Shown piece by piece: positions 50,570 through 52,294 of a stretch of DNA of 52,294 nt. The stretch lies in NCBI RefSeq assembly GCF_000424545.1, contig NZ_AUKC01000028.1, positions 1-52,294 on the forward strand, written 5' to 3'. The position numbers were made by a program, and so were the translations under genes. Positions within the stretch are counted from its first letter, which is position 1. The number at the start of each line of letters is the position of its first letter. The notes under the pieces were generated by a model. The model saw only the letters and a program-made list of their open reading frames with translations. It was not told the DNA's origin and ran no database searches. The stretch comes from Butyrivibrio sp. NC3005. Its GTDB lineage: Bacteria; Bacillota; Clostridia; Lachnospirales; Lachnospiraceae.

Positions 50570-52138
50570 ATGAAAGTTTCGACTAATAATACTTTGAAAA
50601 AAATTTACCATAGACATACTATGTATTTGGATATTGTTGCATTCATCTTTTCATTTGCAACAGCTTTTTTTATGAGATATTTCGTCCTAAGCCACTATTA
50701 TGCAGTGACGAGAATACAAGTGGATTTGTACATGTCTTTATTTTTGTTTTTGTTTTTATCAGAAATAGTTATTTATCATCTAAAGCGCAGAAAATGGAGT
50801 TGTCCACCATATCAGGAGAAATTTGAAGTTATTGCTATTGTCGTAAAATCTCAGATTTATCTTTTGATTTGTGTAATGTTCTATCTGTTTCTTACAAAAT
50901 GGACATTGCAGGTATCAAGAACCGTTTTAGGACTATTTTTTGTATTAAATACTGTTTTTGATTCAGCTGTAAGATTATATTATCGTTATAGAATATTGTC
51001 ACATATTCTTCCGCTTGAAGAAAAAGTAAGAAATCTCCTTGTAACAGAGAAGAAATATGCTGCACTTATGATTAGAAAAATACATGTAACAGATGGAAAC
51101 AGCATAGCAGGAGTGTATCTTTGTGACGCGGATAAGGAGTTAAAAAATATAACACATGATGAAAAAGAGATTGAAGTTTTTACAGATAGAAAAGATATAA
51201 AAAATAAAAGTTTCATGCAGGCTATAGTATATCTTCCAGACTATACACAGGAGAGAATTTTTAATGAAGTATCTTTTTTTGAGAAAAAAGGTATACCATC
51301 AAAGATAATCCTTACAGCACTTGGAGATGTGGTCGAGAAGAAAAATCTCAGTATTTTTGCAGGAAGCGAAAGCCTTAATTATTCAGGAATGCTTGGAAAA
51401 TATGGTGTTTTAGGAGTTAATTATACGATTTCTAATATTTCCGAAGCTGTTTTTTATGTAAGACATCATCTTAAAAAACTGAAAGGAAAGTATATTTGTT
51501 TTTCAAACGTACACACAACAGTTATGTCTTATGAAGATGAAGCATTAAAAGATGTAGAAAATGAAGCAGCATTAACATTCCCGGATGGAGCACCAATTGC
51601 GAGCATATTAAGACATGAAGCTGATGCTAATGCTGTCAGAATGGCTGGGCCGGATTTCGTCGAGGCAATGCTTCTTGCTTCCATGGATGGAAAAACAACA
51701 CACTTTTTCTATGGGGCATCAGAGAATACACTTAAACAGTTACAGATTCAGATTGAAAAAAAATATCCAGGACTTATAGTTAAAGGATACTATTCGCCTC
51801 CATTTAGACAACTTACGGTAGAAGAAGAAAAAGAAATTGTAGAAATGATAAACAAGGCAGACCCTGACATTATCTGGGTTGGACTTGGAGCTCCAAAGCA
51901 GGAATTTTGGATGGCAGAACATAAGGACCTTTTTAGAGGTGTCATGGTAGGAGTTGGTGCAGCGTTTGATTTCCATGCAGGAACAATAAAAAGAGCACCA
52001 AAGTGGATGCAGCTTTTAAGTCTTGAGTGGCTTTACAGATTGTCTCAATCACCAAAAAGACTATTTAAAAGATATTTTGTTACAAACGCAAGATTTATTA
52101 TGCTGATTCTCTTAGGGAAGAATCGCCATAAAAACTAA
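50570..52138 (+). CDS. Fusion: phosphoglycosyltransferase-type N-terminal region with WecG/TagA/CpsF (GT26) domain
   Basis: The 522-residue protein has an N-terminal half like WbaP-type enzymes: about four helices (15-130), then a Rossmann-like region (about 145-290) ending in a SLNYSGMLGKYGVLGVNYT stretch (in part) that parallels GMFGSYSVVSYSKGT of the enzyme at 24744. Instead of the phosphotransferase domain, a GT26 domain follows (about 305-520), with FPDGAPIASILR, the WVGLGAPKQEFW motif and DFHAGTIKRAPKWMQ. GT26 enzymes add the second sugar on the undecaprenyl carrier. ATG 50570 has ACGAGAGA upstream; an open frame to TTG 50534 crosses a hairpin. It is the last gene before the right repeat. 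Confidence 0.87.
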   Translation: MKVSTNNTLKKIYHRHTMYLDIVAFIFSFATAFFMRYFVLSHYYAVTRIQVDLYMSLFLFLFLSEIVIYHLKRRKWSCPPYQEKFEVIAIVVKSQIYLLICVMFYLFLTKWTLQVSRTVLGLFFVLNTVFDSAVRLYYRYRILSHILPLEEKVRNLLVTEKKYAALMIRKIHVTDGNSIAGVYLCDADKELKNITHDEKEIEVFTDRKDIKNKSFMQAIVYLPDYTQERIFNEVSFFEKKGIPSKIILTALGDVVEKKNLSIFAGSESLNYSGMLGKYGVLGVNYTISNISEAVFYVRHHLKKLKGKYICFSNVHTTVMSYEDEALKDVENEAALTFPDGAPIASILRHEADANAVRMAGPDFVEAMLLASMDGKTTHFFYGASENTLKQLQIQIEKKYPGLIVKGYYSPPFRQLTVEEEKEIVEMINKADPDIIWVGLGAPKQEFWMAEHKDLFRGVMVGVGAAFDFHAGTIKRAPKWMQLLSLEWLYRLSQSPKRLFKRYFVTNARFIMLILLGKNRHKN

Positions 52139-52167
52139 GTGACAAAAATCTATAGATTTTTGTCACT
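52138..52167. repeat. Perfect 30-bp palindrome after the last gene
   Basis: Each 15-base half is the exact reverse complement of the other, centred between 52152 and 52153, starting at the last base of the GT26 fusion stop codon. The right half belongs to the 140-bp repeat. As RNA it would form a stem with an A-run on one side and a T-run on the other, so it may end transcription from either side. A decayed version appears outside the left repeat (about 141-169). Confidence 0.8.
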
Positions 52168-52294
52168 GCGTTCCAAAAACCACGCAAACTGGTCATTTAA
52201 AAAGGCTTCGCCTTGGACCAGTTTGCCGCTTGACTTTTGTTCTCACGAAACTCGCAGTAAATGCGAGTTTCTGAATATAAGTGACAAGAAGTCA
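52155..52294 (-). repeat. 140-bp structured repeat, right copy (inverted)
   Basis: This is the inverted counterpart of 155-294 with 12 mismatches and no gaps. The same hairpins are present: the 10-bp stem (GAAACTCGCA type) near 52247-52271 and the GCAAACTGG/CCAGTTTGC hairpin near 52184-52226. The terminal inverted repeats differ by one base. The repeat runs to the last base of the window, so its outer edge is not seen. Confidence 0.93.

Overview
The window reads as one very large surface-polysaccharide (capsule, exopolysaccharide or glycan) biosynthesis locus. I count 43 protein genes, all on the + strand, packed end to end with gaps of 0-90 bases and several start/stop overlaps. The DNA is strongly AT-rich. 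TTG starts are common, ribosome binding sites are of the Gram-positive AGGAG type, and the gene families (WbaP-like phosphoglycosyltransferase, PglK-like ABC exporters, GT11 genes, DUF5672, DUF2334, DUF6056-like) fit an anaerobic Firmicute. Lachnospiraceae, for instance a Butyrivibrio/Pseudobutyrivibrio relative, is my best guess. That is inference from style, with no taxonomic marker gene in view.

Layout. Bases 1-352 are non-coding and contain a structured 140-bp repeat (155-294). An inverted copy (52155-52294; 128 of 140 bases identical, no gaps, counted by hand) ends the window, so the whole gene block sits between inverted repeats. The first two genes (353-2727) make a UDP-N-acetyl-hexosaminuronic acid (TviB/WbpO-type dehydrogenase, TviC/WbpP-type epimerase) and are separated by an intrinsic terminator. 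Bases 2742-18327 hold a DUF2334 deacetylase-like protein, four GT4 and two GT2 glycosyltransferases, two asparagine-synthase-type amidotransferases, an MBOAT acyltransferase, a pyruvyltransferase and a membrane-anchored SGNH-like protein. Bases 18356-32837 carry three GT11 fucosyltransferase-like genes, an ABC exporter, GT17 and DUF5672 proteins, two GT2 enzymes, a Wzy-like polymerase, the WbaP-type initiating transferase, a lone N-terminal half of a GT4 enzyme, a DUF6056-like membrane protein and a Wzx flippase. Next come a radical SAM/SPASM protein (32851-34035) and pseB (34100-35095), which has its own promoter-like sequence and terminator. Bases 35147-52138 form a second half with GT2/GT4 enzymes, two GT-C membrane glycosyltransferases, a second radical SAM protein, a second polymerase-like protein, a second ABC exporter, a NodZ-like protein, a GT10 fucosyltransferase, a GtrB/DPM1-like enzyme and a fusion of a phosphoglycosyltransferase-type N-terminus to a WecG/TagA (GT26) domain.

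How the genes could work together (inference): the WbaP-type enzyme, and perhaps the GT26 fusion, start or prime glycans on undecaprenyl phosphate. About twenty cytosolic transferases extend them with aminouronic acids, possibly amidated by the AsnB-like enzymes, and with fucose. Wzx and/or the two PglK-like ABC proteins flip the lipid-linked units, and two Wzy-like proteins polymerise them. MBOAT/SGNH, pyruvyl and GT-C proteins add acyl, ketal and lipid-donor sugar side groups. Doubling of polymerase, ABC exporter and radical SAM genes suggests two glycan products or a composite of two ancestral loci. No tRNA, rRNA, CRISPR array, transposase or integrase gene was seen.
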